DNA of 64,000 nt, taken from contig DBDK01000010.1 in the NCBI GenBank assembly GCA_002293535.1, positions 65,067 through 129,066 of the forward strand, written 5' to 3'. Under the pieces are notes generated by a model. That model was given only the letters and a program-made list of their open reading frames with translations, made no database searches and had not been told where the DNA came from. The DNA is from Alistipes sp. UBA934 (GTDB lineage Bacteria; Bacteroidota; Bacteroidia; Bacteroidales; Rikenellaceae). Below, one piece after another: positions 8,717 to 17,946 of the stretch; positions within the stretch are counted from its first letter, which is position 1; each line of letters opens with the position of its first letter. Both the position numbers and the translations under genes were made by a program.

Positions 8717-8976
8717 TTCTTGCTGCTCTTTATTTTACCTTTGCTGCTTGTCTTCTGTGTAGCGCGACTCGCCGTCGGCGTTCCGACCATTATAGCATAG
8801 ATTTCAAAGGCAAACCCCGCAATCACTACTATAGGCGCAAGGGTTATACGCCTGAAGCTGAACATTTTTTCGTTGAAAACTTCCGGGTCGCCGCTTCCTC
8901 CGCCCGCCATCAATACAAATCCGAGGATGATCACTCCCAGCCCGATGAGCATCAAAACGTAATTTCTTTTTGTCAT
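8713..8976 (-). CDS. DUF3098 two-span membrane protein
   Basis: An 87-residue protein with two transmembrane helices (residues 6-23 and about 48-66) separated by a loop with GGSGDPEVFNEKMFSFRRIT, then a basic Ser/Lys-rich tail. Size, the GDPExFN loop and position directly after ftsX identify DUF3098, a Bacteroidetes family of unknown role. The start is the ATG overlapping the ftsX stop by 4 bases (ATGA); upstream in-frame codons lie inside ftsX and read as shadow sequence. Constant linkage to ftsX suggests a cell-envelope or division role. Confidence 0.88.
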   Translation of the reverse strand: MTKRNYVLMLIGLGVIILGFVLMAGGGSGDPEVFNEKMFSFRRITLAPIVVIAGFAFEIYAIMVGTPTASRATQKTSSKGKIKSSKK

Positions 8977-9827
8977 TTCCGTACCGTTATATTTACTGCA
9001 AATGCCGTGAAAATCAGTGATATAATCACTCCTCCGACAATCATTCCGAGCACAATTGCCATCGGAATTCCATCCCTGAGAAGTTGCACCTCCGGCAGTC
9101 CTTCTTTCATTCCCACGACCAAAAACAGGAACAGCGCCGAAGCCCCCAGACCTGCCCACACACCGTGCATTGCCGCTGAACCCAGCAGAGGCCTCATAAT
9201 AAATCCCTTGTTCGCGCCCACGAGCTTCATCGTATTGATCAGTTGCTTTTTAGCAGCGATCGTCATCCGTATAGTATTGTTCAGCAGGATTAGCGAGATT
9301 ACCAACAGTGCCCCTCCGAAAAACACCAGCACGAGGTTCAATTTCCCCAGATTTTGCCCGATCTGCTCCACCACACCTCTCTGATACACAACCTCCTGCA
9401 CTCCACTCATCTTTTCTACTGCCGCCACGAACTTCGTAACCAGAGCCTTGTCTTCCGTCGCGTCCGCTTCCAGTCCCACTTCGAAACTGTCGGGCAGCGG
9501 GTTGAAGTCTATGAATTCGCTGAAATCGTCACCTGTTTCGGTTCTGAATGCTTCGGCCGCCTGCTCTTTTGTTACGTAGGTTATTTGTCGCGTAATTTCC
9601 TGATCATCAATTTGTTTTCGCAGTGCAGCGGTCTTTTCGCTCGACAGTTCGTCTTCCAGCATCACATAGATCGTTACGCTCTCCCTGAGTCTGTCCGTTA
9701 CATTCAATGCGTTGAGTATCAGATATGTAACCGACCCCAACAAGAACAACACCATCGCGATACTCACTGTCGAAACAAAATACGAGTTGCGCACCCTGCG
9801 CTTTAGTCGCTTATCCTCTTGTGCCAT
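8973..9827 (-). CDS. ftsX: cell division ABC transporter permease FtsX
   Basis: FtsX is the membrane partner of the ATPase FtsE and activates septal peptidoglycan hydrolases. The 284-residue product has one N-terminal helix (about 20-42) and a large periplasmic loop with VTIYVMLEDELSS and VTKEQAAEAFR. Three C-terminal helices follow, with NTIRMTIAAKKQLINTMKLVGA near 185-206, the typical FtsX cytoplasmic loop. No ftsE is in the window, and none is normally adjacent in Bacteroidetes. The start overlaps the end of the YfhO gene by 17 bases. Confidence 0.93.
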   Translation of the reverse strand: MAQEDKRLKRRVRNSYFVSTVSIAMVLFLLGSVTYLILNALNVTDRLRESVTIYVMLEDELSSEKTAALRKQIDDQEITRQITYVTKEQAAEAFRTETGDDFSEFIDFNPLPDSFEVGLEADATEDKALVTKFVAAVEKMSGVQEVVYQRGVVEQIGQNLGKLNLVLVFFGGALLVISLILLNNTIRMTIAAKKQLINTMKLVGANKGFIMRPLLGSAAMHGVWAGLGASALFLFLVVGMKEGLPEVQLLRDGIPMAIVLGMIVGGVIISLIFTAFAVNITVRK

Positions 9828-12273
9828 AACTTTTTAGCTTTTTTCTCACCGCCGGCACCCCGGCCGCAGCTGCTACCCACAGCAAAATCGCTATCGAGGT
9901 CGCAAGCGTTACTCCTTCGACAGCGTTAAAATTCGGTGCCCGGAATCTCCACTCGATCGTATGTTCGCCGGCCGGAACCTCCATCGCCCGTAGTATGTAA
10001 TCTGCTCTTATGTAGTCGGTTGGCTGTCCGTCTATGTATGCTGTCCAGCTTTTGTTGTAATAAATTTCCGAGAAAACCACCAGCCCTCCGGTTGCCGTCG
10101 AGCTCTCATAGCGCAGATAATTCGGCCTGTATTCCACAAGCTGCACCGCCCCCTCGCCACCATATATCAATTGGTCGTGGCTGTTTTCTGCGTAGCTCAA
10201 CTCGCTGCCGACGTTCCGGCCTACAACCGCTTGCCGTTTATTGTCGATCGTTCCCAATGCTTCCAACTCCTCGCGTGCACCGTTCACAAAAACTATCTCT
10301 TCTACAATCCACGCCGCTCCGTTCGCTTCCGGATTGAGTTCCACCTGCCTGTTTGCGTCGATGATATACTTGGTATTCAGCATATTAAGTACTCCAAGAT
10401 CGAACTTCGACAGATAGCGGTCGATCACATCCTGGTACCTGCGCAGTTTGGCACCGTGATACCCCCCCACAGAACGATGAAAATATGATGTAAACGCCTC
10501 ATTAAAGGGATTTTGAGTATTAAGCACCCGGAATCCAAGTTCCGGATCGGCCATTATTATCTTATCCGCCTCATCTGCAACTACTTGCACTCGCTCGCGA
10601 GCCCTGAAATCACTGTGCGACAGATACCTCAGATCGACCGGTACGAGATCGGCCAGTACCAACACCCCCAGCGCAGCTACAAACCACTCACTCCGCCGCC
10701 GTGCCCACAGCCACACCACACCGGCCGTCAGTACCACAAAGATCAGCGACCGCCAGCAATCAGCCCTGAACATCGCTGCCCGCTCGTTTTGCATCGCCTC
10801 CACAAGGCCCGGAACGCCCGAAAATTGCTCGTCACCTGCCGCCGAAAAGTCATAAATCACTCCTCCGAACATTGCAAAAAGTAGCGCTAAGCCGCCTGTA
10901 AGCCCGATCGCCCACAAAAATCCGCGCTTAAATCGCCGGCCCGAAAGTCCGGAAAGTCCCGAAAAATCACCTTTCCACAGCCCTGCCATCACCAGCGCGG
11001 CCACGAACGGTATGGCCCATTGCAGCACCACCAGCGCCATCGCTACTGTGCGGAATTTGTTGTATCCCGGCAACACTGAAAAAGATAACTGCGTGAACCA
11101 CATTGCATTACTTCCCCACGCCAACAGCAATCCCACGGCACTCACCCCCATAATCCACCATTTTTGTCGCCCTGGCAGCACGAATAACCCCAGCACAAAC
11201 AGGAACACCATCACCGCACCTATATAAGTAGGTCCGCCGGTGAAAGGTTGGTCACCCCAATACCCTGGTAGTTGCGTGGCTATCGAGGGATTTATTCCGC
11301 TGCGTCTCAGTATGTTAGCAACCTCGCCATTCGTTTCGAAACCGCCGCTCGATCCACCCCCTCTGAAGTTCGGAATGAGCATATTTACACTCTCACCAAT
11401 GCCGTAGCTCCACGCCGTAGCGTACTCTAAATCAAGACCTTTAGTGCCTGAATAATCTCTGCCGGTCCCATCATCGGCAGTCATCTCCGACCCGCCGCGA
11501 ATCGTTTCGGGCGTATGCTCGGCAGTATACCACAGGTGAGAAAAGTTCGCACCCACGGCCAGCACTGCCGCGAATCCCAACACCCCCGTCGCCTTACAAA
11601 ATTTCCACCACGCCTTTTTTGCCCGCGCTCTTGTTGTAATTACAAGTTGGCCAATCCAATAAGCAAAAAGGACGAGCAGAAAATAGTATGTGATTTGATG
11701 GTGCGATGCAGCAATTGTCAGCGCTCCGAACAGTGCGGCGAGTCCTCCGGCGACCCAAATATTTCGTTGAAAAGTCCAAAAAACTGCGCCCACAAGCATC
11801 GGCGCCCAACCCATCGCCCTCATTTTGGTGATGTGGCCCGCTTCGATGATCAATATGTTGTAAGTAGATAATCCATAGGCAATTGCGGGTACTATTGCGA
11901 CCCACGGATTGACTCCCGCCATCAGTAGCATCAGCCAAAAACCCAGCATCGCGAGCATCATCAGCGCCGCCGGTTCGCCCATAAGGTTCATCGCCCATTG
12001 GCCGACGTTACGCAAAAACATCGCAGGATATTGAACAGTAATGAGATAGGCCGGCATTCCACCGAACATTCCGCCTGTCCACTGCGGGTCTTCGTCAAAT
12101 TCTGCACGATGCTCGGAGATGTCTTTTTTCATCCCTTCATACATCTGTACATCGGTCTGTGCCAAGGATTTACCGGCAAACTGCGGTGCAAAATATGCCG
12201 CACTCACCGCCCAAAAAACCACCACTGCCACCACATACGGCAACGCGCGGCGCACTATGTCGCGAAATTTCAT
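9811..12273 (-). CDS. YfhO-family multi-pass membrane protein
   Basis: An 820-residue protein with a first helix at residues 12-30, then about twelve more hydrophobic spans to about residue 560. A C-terminal soluble region contains TKYIIDANRQVELNPEANG and RYESSTATGGLVVFSEIYYN, followed by a last helix near 795-812. This layout, and the pair VVFSEIYY...W.AYIDG, are typical of YfhO proteins, which resemble GT-C glycosyltransferases and are linked to glycosylation of envelope polymers in Firmicutes. The substrate here is unknown. The promoter TAACTTTG is 5 bases upstream and is the only obvious one for the six-gene run to queA. Confidence 0.85.
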   Translation of the reverse strand: MKFRDIVRRALPYVVAVVVFWAVSAAYFAPQFAGKSLAQTDVQMYEGMKKDISEHRAEFDEDPQWTGGMFGGMPAYLITVQYPAMFLRNVGQWAMNLMGEPAALMMLAMLGFWLMLLMAGVNPWVAIVPAIAYGLSTYNILIIEAGHITKMRAMGWAPMLVGAVFWTFQRNIWVAGGLAALFGALTIAASHHQITYYFLLVLFAYWIGQLVITTRARAKKAWWKFCKATGVLGFAAVLAVGANFSHLWYTAEHTPETIRGGSEMTADDGTGRDYSGTKGLDLEYATAWSYGIGESVNMLIPNFRGGGSSGGFETNGEVANILRRSGINPSIATQLPGYWGDQPFTGGPTYIGAVMVFLFVLGLFVLPGRQKWWIMGVSAVGLLLAWGSNAMWFTQLSFSVLPGYNKFRTVAMALVVLQWAIPFVAALVMAGLWKGDFSGLSGLSGRRFKRGFLWAIGLTGGLALLFAMFGGVIYDFSAAGDEQFSGVPGLVEAMQNERAAMFRADCWRSLIFVVLTAGVVWLWARRRSEWFVAALGVLVLADLVPVDLRYLSHSDFRARERVQVVADEADKIIMADPELGFRVLNTQNPFNEAFTSYFHRSVGGYHGAKLRRYQDVIDRYLSKFDLGVLNMLNTKYIIDANRQVELNPEANGAAWIVEEIVFVNGAREELEALGTIDNKRQAVVGRNVGSELSYAENSHDQLIYGGEGAVQLVEYRPNYLRYESSTATGGLVVFSEIYYNKSWTAYIDGQPTDYIRADYILRAMEVPAGEHTIEWRFRAPNFNAVEGVTLATSIAILLWVAAAAGVPAVRKKLKSYGTRG

Positions 12274-12278
12274 TGCTG

Positions 12279-12286
12279 CAAAGTTA
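12279..12286 (-). promoter_or_regulatory. -7 promoter element TAACTTTG of the yfhO-ftsX-uppP-truB-queA operon
   Basis: TAACTTTG on the minus strand ends 5 bases from the ATG at 12273 and is divergent from the polyprenyl synthetase promoter 13 bases away. Confidence 0.65.
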
Positions 12287-12298
12287 AAAAAAATCCAC

Positions 12299-12306
12299 TA
12301 CATTTG
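12299..12306 (+). promoter_or_regulatory. -7 promoter element TACATTTG of the polyprenyl synthetase gene
   Basis: TACATTTG is 9 bases before the ATG at 12316. Its place fixes that ATG as the start, because longer in-frame extensions would run through the divergent promoter region and into yfhO. Confidence 0.7.
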
Positions 12307-12315
12307 CACTCACTT

Positions 12316-13329
12316 ATGAATATTACCGACGAAATCCGCCGCCCTATCGAGCGCGAAATAGCTGATTATGAGAACTTTTTGGCTCGTCACATCCGCTCCG
12401 ATAACGCCATTGCGAGTGGCATTCTTGACTACATTCTCGCCAACGGTGGCAAGGGGATCCGCCCGATTATGGTGTTGTTAAGTGCTGCTTTAAATCACCC
12501 GGCACAATGCACTTATAATCAGTCCACTATGGGTCCACGAACCTACCTTGGCGCAATGTTGGTCGAGATGATGCACACGGCTTCGCTGGTTCACGACGAC
12601 GTTATAGACGAGAGCGATCTTAGGCGCGGAAAACCCTCTGTAAGAGCGCGTTGGGGTTCGCGTACGGCCGTTATTGCAGGTGATCTCATCTTGGCCAAAA
12701 GCATCACCATCGGCCTTGATAGCGCGCAGTTCGATATCGTCAGTTACGTCACCCGTGCAATGAGTATCCTTTGTGAGGGTGAACTCATTCAGAGTCAGCA
12801 GAGTAACCTTCTCGAAATGACACGCGAAATTTACCTCGACATCATTCGTAAGAAGACCGCGGTGTTGTTTGGTGTCAGCGCTGGGGTAGGGGCTTTGTCC
12901 GTTGGTGCGTCTCGATCTCAAGTAGCTGTTATGCAAGAGTTTGGAGAATTGATAGGTATGGCTTTTCAGATCCAGGATGACATCTTGGATTACGACACAA
13001 CTGCCGACACTGATACCGGTAAACCTGCTTGTAACGATTTGGCTGAGAAAAAGATAACCCTCCCGTTGCTGGCAGTTCTCGAACGCTCGTCCCAAACCCG
13101 CCGCCAAGAGCTTCTCAATCTCCTTGCAAATCCCGATTCCGCGACCGCCGAAACCAATATTGCTTACTTGCACGACACGGTCGTTACAGAGGGTGGCATC
13201 GAGGAGTCAAAAAAAGTTTTGGGCGCCTATGTTTCTCGCGCCCAAAACCTCCTATCGTCTTATCCTTCAAATGCTTATCACGCGGCGTTGCTGTTGCTTT
13301 CCAATTACAGCGCGGACCGCAAAAAGTAA
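12316..13329 (+). CDS. polyprenyl (trans-prenyl) diphosphate synthetase
   Basis: A class I trans-isoprenyl diphosphate synthase. The FARM aspartate motif is in LVHDDVIDESDLRRG (about residues 92-106) and the second aspartate-rich motif in GMAFQIQDDILDYD (about 215-228). NGGKGIRPIMV near residue 38 binds isopentenyl diphosphate. The 337 residues fit octaprenyl/solanesyl-type enzymes that make quinone side chains; chain length cannot be read safely from sequence. It is a single-gene unit convergent with the DUF1080 gene, ending 22 bases from it. Confidence 0.92.
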   Translation: MNITDEIRRPIEREIADYENFLARHIRSDNAIASGILDYILANGGKGIRPIMVLLSAALNHPAQCTYNQSTMGPRTYLGAMLVEMMHTASLVHDDVIDESDLRRGKPSVRARWGSRTAVIAGDLILAKSITIGLDSAQFDIVSYVTRAMSILCEGELIQSQQSNLLEMTREIYLDIIRKKTAVLFGVSAGVGALSVGASRSQVAVMQEFGELIGMAFQIQDDILDYDTTADTDTGKPACNDLAEKKITLPLLAVLERSSQTRRQELLNLLANPDSATAETNIAYLHDTVVTEGGIEESKKVLGAYVSRAQNLLSSYPSNAYHAALLLLSNYSADRKK

Positions 13330-13351
13330 GCGTCGAAGCGAAAGCAGCATC

Positions 13352-14608
13352 TTAAAGCGTCGTCACTTTAAGGTTGCGGAACAACACCTTTATGCCGCCA
13401 CCGTCGTGGATTTGCAGCGCCAAACGGCCTTGACGCTCGTTGAACGCGGGGTCTGTAAGGTTTGTCACTTCCACGCCATTGAGCCACACTGTTGCGTTGT
13501 CGCCCACGACCTTCACCCTCATCGTGTTCCAACCATCAACTAAGTGTTCCACAGGGGGTTGGAAGAGCCAGCCGCGTCCGTAGCTTTCGTAAATTCCGCC
13601 CGAATGACGTCCTTTCGGAGCGACTTCGACCTGCCATCCATTTACCATCGCAGGCGGGAAAACCACCGAGCGGAAGAAGAATCCACTGTTGCCGTTGGAG
13701 AGTTGGTTGAACTCGAACGTCGCGTCGAAATCGTCGTAATATTCCCTCGTTGCAAGATAGCCATATTGCTTATCCTCACCGCTTTCTACCACAATACAGT
13801 CGTCTTCGACATAGAATTTTTCGGTTCCGTAAACCACCCACCCGCTGAGATCGACTCCGTTAAAAAGCGCCTTTTCAACTCCTGCCTTACGCGGTAACTC
13901 TTTGATTTTCACGTTTCTGAACGATGCAGGATAGCCGTGATCCTGCAAGCAGATCAGTCCTCTGTGCGCCAGTCCGTATTCGGGTGCGTTTTCCCATTTT
14001 CCGCTTGCCCTGCGTTCGAACCAATCGTCGCTCCAAGCTTCATACTCAATGGTTTTCACGCCGTTGAGCCAATATTCCACGTGTCCATTGTCGAACACGA
14101 TTTCGGAGTTGTTCCATTGGCCGGCGGGGTTGATCTTAACTCCCTCCAGATTAGGCAGATACATTGCATAGTCCACTCCAAGATCCTGCCACGGTTCGAT
14201 TTTTTCACCGGTAGCTGTTTCGTAACCTGCTTTGTCAATCAGCTGATACTCAGGACCTGTCACGTATGGTACGGCAAACTGCGGGCGCTCCACCACGTGA
14301 TACAAAATTCCGCTGTTTCCGCCCGTCTGCAATTTCCAGTCCACAGAGAGGTGAAAATTCTCGAACTGCTTGTCGGTCACGATATAACCCGATGCGTCAC
14401 TGCCACTTCCATCGGCCTGGATCGTTCCATCGACCACTTGCCAGCCGGTCAGCCCCTCTTCGTTGTAATTTCGCCAGCCGTCCAGCGTCGTTCCGTCGAA
14501 AAGTAGTGTCCAACCTTCAGCTTTTTGCGTCTCTGTCAGGGTGTTAGGCTTTTGCCCACAGGCGGTCGCAACCATCACGACGGCCATAATTGTAAAGATT
14601 TTTTTCAT
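13352..14608 (-). CDS. lipoprotein with two tandem DUF1080 domains
   Basis: The signal peptide ends in a lipobox (VATAC, Cys 17), so the protein is membrane-anchored on the periplasmic or surface side. Two beta-sandwich DUF1080 units follow: the first starts at GWTLLFDGTTLDGWRNY (about residue 32) and the second at KALFNGVDLSGWVVYG (about 245). Each ends in a FRNxK...L strand. DUF1080 proteins have been tied to 3-keto-glycoside breakdown in gut and soil bacteria, so a sugar-processing role is plausible but not proven here. Downstream of aroE by 6 bases, in the DedA-aroE-DUF1080 run. Confidence 0.88.
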   Translation of the reverse strand: MKKIFTIMAVVMVATACGQKPNTLTETQKAEGWTLLFDGTTLDGWRNYNEEGLTGWQVVDGTIQADGSGSDASGYIVTDKQFENFHLSVDWKLQTGGNSGILYHVVERPQFAVPYVTGPEYQLIDKAGYETATGEKIEPWQDLGVDYAMYLPNLEGVKINPAGQWNNSEIVFDNGHVEYWLNGVKTIEYEAWSDDWFERRASGKWENAPEYGLAHRGLICLQDHGYPASFRNVKIKELPRKAGVEKALFNGVDLSGWVVYGTEKFYVEDDCIVVESGEDKQYGYLATREYYDDFDATFEFNQLSNGNSGFFFRSVVFPPAMVNGWQVEVAPKGRHSGGIYESYGRGWLFQPPVEHLVDGWNTMRVKVVGDNATVWLNGVEVTNLTDPAFNERQGRLALQIHDGGGIKVLFRNLKVTTL

Positions 14609-14614
14609 AGTTTT

Positions 14615-15427
14615 TTATTTTAGGTTAGTGCAATCTAAATCATTACCGATGTTCCGGCTCCAAATTTCCCAGTTTTTTTCCGCTTGCGCGTGTAGCATCG
14701 TCTCTCCGTTCAGTATCGCTGCTCCTCGCTTCACACCTTCGGTCAAGAATGCCGTAACTGTCGGATTATAAACAAGATCGTACAAAAAATGTTCTTTCCC
14801 GACCGCATCGTAAGGTAGCGCAGGCTTGCCTTCAACTTCCGGAAATGTACCCAGTGGTGTTGTGTTGATTATCAACTTGTTATGCTCAATGATCTTCGGC
14901 GTAAGCTCATCATAACTCAACCGCTGCTCGCCACCAAAACCTTCTCCTGATACCCGCGAAACCATCTGATAGTCAATGCCTTTATGCTTCAGAACCCATC
15001 TCACGGCACACGAAGCTCCTCCGGTTCCCAGCACCAGTGCTTTCAAACCCGCCTCAGGAGCACCGCCAAGTAGTTTCTCCAATCCGACCTCAAAGCCGTG
15101 AGCATCAGTGTTATACCCCACCAGCCGCCCATCGCTTGCGCCACCGTCTCGCACGACTTTCACACAATTCACCGCCCCAATCTCTTCTGCCTCCGGAGCC
15201 AGCTCGTTCAGCCAGGGCACGATCTCTCTCTTATACGGAATAGTCACGTTAAATCCCTCGAGGTCAGGATATCTCGCCCGCAAATCCGCAAGTTCCGTCA
15301 GTGACGAAAGCTCAAAATTATAATACCGACACTCATCAGCGAGCCCCAATTCCTCAAATTTCCGCGTGAAATAACCCGCAGAAAACGAATGCCCCAGCGG
15401 CCGCCCTATGATGCCAAAAATCCTCAT
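14615..15427 (-). CDS. aroE: shikimate dehydrogenase AroE
   Basis: AroE reduces 3-dehydroshikimate to shikimate with NADPH. The substrate site is in IGRPLGHSFSAGYF (residues 7-20) and NVTIPYKREI near residue 60, with the catalytic Lys in PYKR. NTDAHGF follows near 105, and the nucleotide motif is VLGTGGASCAVRWVL near 130. The protein has 270 residues. An AGGAG sequence about 10 bases before the ATG is one of the few Shine-Dalgarno-like sites in this window. A second shikimate gene, aroQ, lies at 35.2 kb. Confidence 0.95.
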   Translation of the reverse strand: MRIFGIIGRPLGHSFSAGYFTRKFEELGLADECRYYNFELSSLTELADLRARYPDLEGFNVTIPYKREIVPWLNELAPEAEEIGAVNCVKVVRDGGASDGRLVGYNTDAHGFEVGLEKLLGGAPEAGLKALVLGTGGASCAVRWVLKHKGIDYQMVSRVSGEGFGGEQRLSYDELTPKIIEHNKLIINTTPLGTFPEVEGKPALPYDAVGKEHFLYDLVYNPTVTAFLTEGVKRGAAILNGETMLHAQAEKNWEIWSRNIGNDLDCTNLK

Positions 15428-15448
15428 CGAAATTCTTCTCCTGAAAGC

Positions 15449-16060
15449 CTAAAATAAATACCGAACCAGCACGAACGCTCCGATCAATATCACTGTAAAT
15501 GCGATGGCCAGCCAGTTGAAGTACTTGTCAATGAACACTTTGATGGGCGCTCCGAACTTCCATATCAGCCACGCTACAAGAAAAAACCTCAGCCCTCTCG
15601 ACACTGTGGAAGCCATCACAAATCCGGGTAGCCCGATTCCGAAAAGCCCGGCCGTTATCGTAAAAAGCTTGTATGGAATGGGCGTAAAGCCGGCCGTAAA
15701 AATTATCCAAAAATCCCACTGCTCGAACATAACCCTCACACTCTCAAATCCTTCCGGCGTAAAAATCCCTCTCTCGAAAAACCACTTTGCCAATCCCGTG
15801 AGCTCGCCCGATCCGGTTTGCCACAAAAAATAGCCTATCGCATAACCTCCCAGTGCTCCCAACACCGACCCCACCGTGCACACTGCAGCATATCGAAAAG
15901 CTCGCCGAGGTTTTCCCAAACAGAGCGCAATTAGCAGAACGTCAGGCGGTACGGGAAAAAAACTCGACTCCACAAATGCCACCACGAAGAGCGCCGCCTC
16001 GCCCCAGCGCGACTCGCTCCAGCTCAAAACCCAATCGTAAAGTCGCTTCAGAATGCTCAT
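15449..16060 (-). CDS. DedA/YqaA-family (SNARE-associated) membrane protein
   Basis: A 203-residue integral membrane protein with ALFVVAFVESSFFPVPPDVLLI at residues 23-44. It also has a re-entrant GALGGYAIGYFLW segment and a late AGFTPIPYKLFTITAG motif near 115-130, followed by two C-terminal helices. This is the VTT/DedA pattern of the YqaA subgroup. DedA proteins are implicated in lipid-carrier (undecaprenyl phosphate) recycling and in membrane homeostasis. The exact subfamily function is open. It is first in the operon with aroE and DUF1080. Confidence 0.88.
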   Translation of the reverse strand: MSILKRLYDWVLSWSESRWGEAALFVVAFVESSFFPVPPDVLLIALCLGKPRRAFRYAAVCTVGSVLGALGGYAIGYFLWQTGSGELTGLAKWFFERGIFTPEGFESVRVMFEQWDFWIIFTAGFTPIPYKLFTITAGLFGIGLPGFVMASTVSRGLRFFLVAWLIWKFGAPIKVFIDKYFNWLAIAFTVILIGAFVLVRYLF

Positions 16061-16068
16061 TATGCCCG

Positions 16069-16076
16069 CAAAGTTA
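16069..16076 (-). promoter_or_regulatory. -7 promoter element TAACTTTG of the dedA-aroE-DUF1080 operon
   Basis: TAACTTTG on the minus strand ends 8 bases from the ATG at 16060, in a 44-base divergent gap. Confidence 0.65.
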
Positions 16077-16088
16077 GAAAACTTTTTG

Positions 16089-16096
16089 TAATTTCG
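16089..16096 (+). promoter_or_regulatory. -7 promoter element TAATTTCG of korAB
   Basis: TAATTTCG, a one-base variant of TAnnTTTG, stands 8 bases before the korA ATG and mirrors the dedA promoter. Confidence 0.5.
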
Positions 16097-16104
16097 CGCC
16101 CACT

Positions 16105-17946
16105 ATGGATACACAAAATATTAAACAAATTTCCGACGTCGTTGTTCGTTTTTCGGGCGATTCTGGCGACGGTATGCAGCTTGTCGGGACGCTTTTTTCC
16201 GATGCGGCGGCCGTAGAGGGTAACGGCATTTCGACTTTTCCCGATTTTCCGTCCGAAATTCGCGCTCCTCAGGGCACTGTGGCCGGGGTTTCGGGCTTTC
16301 AGGTGCATCTTGGGGCGGCTAAAATGACCACTCCGGGTGACGGTTGCGACACTCTTGTTGCAATGAATCCGGCGGCGCTAAAGGCCAATTATAAGGCACT
16401 TAAGCCCGACTCGACGATTATTCTTGACGCCGACACCCTCACCGAAAAAGAGTTCCGTAAGGCCGGCTTTTCGACCGACGACCCCATAGCCGAGTTGGGT
16501 CTGACCGAATACAATATTATCTCCCCGGCCATCACTTCGCTCACTCGTGAGGCCCTTTCCGATCTCGGACTCGATATTAAGAGCGCCACCAAGTGTAAAA
16601 ATATGTTCGCTCTCGGCTTGTGTTTCTATCTTTATAACAAGCCTTTGGAGCACACTTTCGACTATATCGAGCGCAAGTTTGCTAAGAAAAATCCTGCCAT
16701 CGCCCAGGCCAATGTTCGTGCTCTCAAGGCCGGTTACAATTTCGGCGCTAACACCCACGCGTTCGCTAACACATATAATATAAAGGCTGCTGTGCTCGAA
16801 CCGGGCACTTACCGTATGATAAATGGTAATCAGGCGACGGCTTGGGGCTTCATTGCGGCTTCTCAGAAGAGCGGCCATCCGTTGTTTTGCGGCTCTTATC
16901 CCATCACGCCGGCCACCGTTATCCTCGAAGAGTTGGCCAAACGGCGCGATCTCGGCGTTGTAACTGTTCAGGCCGAGGACGAGATTGCGGGTATTTGTAC
17001 CTCTATCGGTGCGGCGTTTGCGGGTTCGTTCGCAGTCACGACTACTTCCGGCCCCGGTCTTTCGCTCAAGAGCGAGGCTATGGGTCTTGCTGTGATGACG
17101 GAACTGCCTTTGGTTGTGGTGGATGTGCAGCGCGGAGGACCTTCCACGGGCCTTCCCACCAAGACCGAACAGAGCGACCTTTTGCAAGCTCTTTTTGGTC
17201 GTAACGGCGAGGCTCCGATGGTTGTCATCGCGGCTTCAACTCCCTCTGACTGTTTTCATTACGCGTTTTGGGCCGGCAAGATCGCGCTTGAACGAATGAC
17301 GCCCGTGATTCTGCTTACAGACGGCTTCATTGCCAACGGCAGCGAGCCTTGGCATATTCCTCAAATGTCCGATTATCCGGTAATTAAGCCTCCGGTGGTG
17401 AAAAACATCGAGGGCGATTACTTTTGCTATGACCGTGATCCTGAGGCTTATGCGCGTACTTGGGCCATTCCCGGAACTCCCGATCTGGAGCACCGCATCG
17501 GAGGGCTGGAAAAAGACCGCCGCAAGGGCAGCGTCTCTCACGATCCACATAATCACCACACAATGACCGAGTTACGTGCCGAAAAAGTCGCTCGTGTTGC
17601 CGATATGATTCCTCGTCAGGGGGTAGTCGGTGCTCCGGAGGGCGACCTGCTCGTGGTGGGGTGGGGTGGCACTCGTGGCCATCTTCAGGGGGCGGTCGAT
17701 AGGATGCGTGCCGAGGGCAAACGGGTTTCGCACTGCCACTTCAACTGGATCGATCCACTGCCCAGAGGGGTGGAGGAGATTTTCTCGAAGTTCCGCCAAA
17801 TAGTTGTGTGTGAACTTAATATGGGTCAGTTCGCCGGTTATTTGCGAATGAATTTTCCGCAGTTCGACTACAAACAATATAACAAGGTTCAGGGCCTGCC
17901 ATTCACTGTGGACGAACTCGTGAGCCACTTTAACACTCTGATATAA
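16105..17946 (+). CDS. korA: 2-oxoacid:ferredoxin oxidoreductase, alpha subunit (fused gamma-alpha)
   Basis: The 613 residues join a gamma domain (VVRFSGDSGDGMQLVGTLFSD at 12-32, then a GVSGFQVHLG segment) to an alpha pyrimidine-binding domain and transketolase C-terminal domain. The alpha part starts near GNQATAWGFIAASQ at 235-250 and includes VQAEDEIAGICTSIGAAFAG and DVQRGGPSTGLPTKTEQSDL. With korB it would oxidise a 2-oxoacid, most likely 2-oxoglutarate, to the acyl-CoA and reduce ferredoxin, or run in reverse for carbon fixation in an anaerobe. Substrate is inferred from subunit layout. It overlaps korB by one base (TAATG). Confidence 0.9.
   Translation: MDTQNIKQISDVVVRFSGDSGDGMQLVGTLFSDAAAVEGNGISTFPDFPSEIRAPQGTVAGVSGFQVHLGAAKMTTPGDGCDTLVAMNPAALKANYKALKPDSTIILDADTLTEKEFRKAGFSTDDPIAELGLTEYNIISPAITSLTREALSDLGLDIKSATKCKNMFALGLCFYLYNKPLEHTFDYIERKFAKKNPAIAQANVRALKAGYNFGANTHAFANTYNIKAAVLEPGTYRMINGNQATAWGFIAASQKSGHPLFCGSYPITPATVILEELAKRRDLGVVTVQAEDEIAGICTSIGAAFAGSFAVTTTSGPGLSLKSEAMGLAVMTELPLVVVDVQRGGPSTGLPTKTEQSDLLQALFGRNGEAPMVVIAASTPSDCFHYAFWAGKIALERMTPVILLTDGFIANGSEPWHIPQMSDYPVIKPPVVKNIEGDYFCYDRDPEAYARTWAIPGTPDLEHRIGGLEKDRRKGSVSHDPHNHHTMTELRAEKVARVADMIPRQGVVGAPEGDLLVVGWGGTRGHLQGAVDRMRAEGKRVSHCHFNWIDPLPRGVEEIFSKFRQIVVCELNMGQFAGYLRMNFPQFDYKQYNKVQGLPFTVDELVSHFNTLI

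Noticed and set aside
13351..13372. Inverted repeat CTTAAAG-N8-CTTTAAG at the end of the DUF1080 gene
   Set aside because: Seven A/T-rich pairs inside coding sequence, no T tract and a stop codon within one arm. Too weak to call as a terminator.
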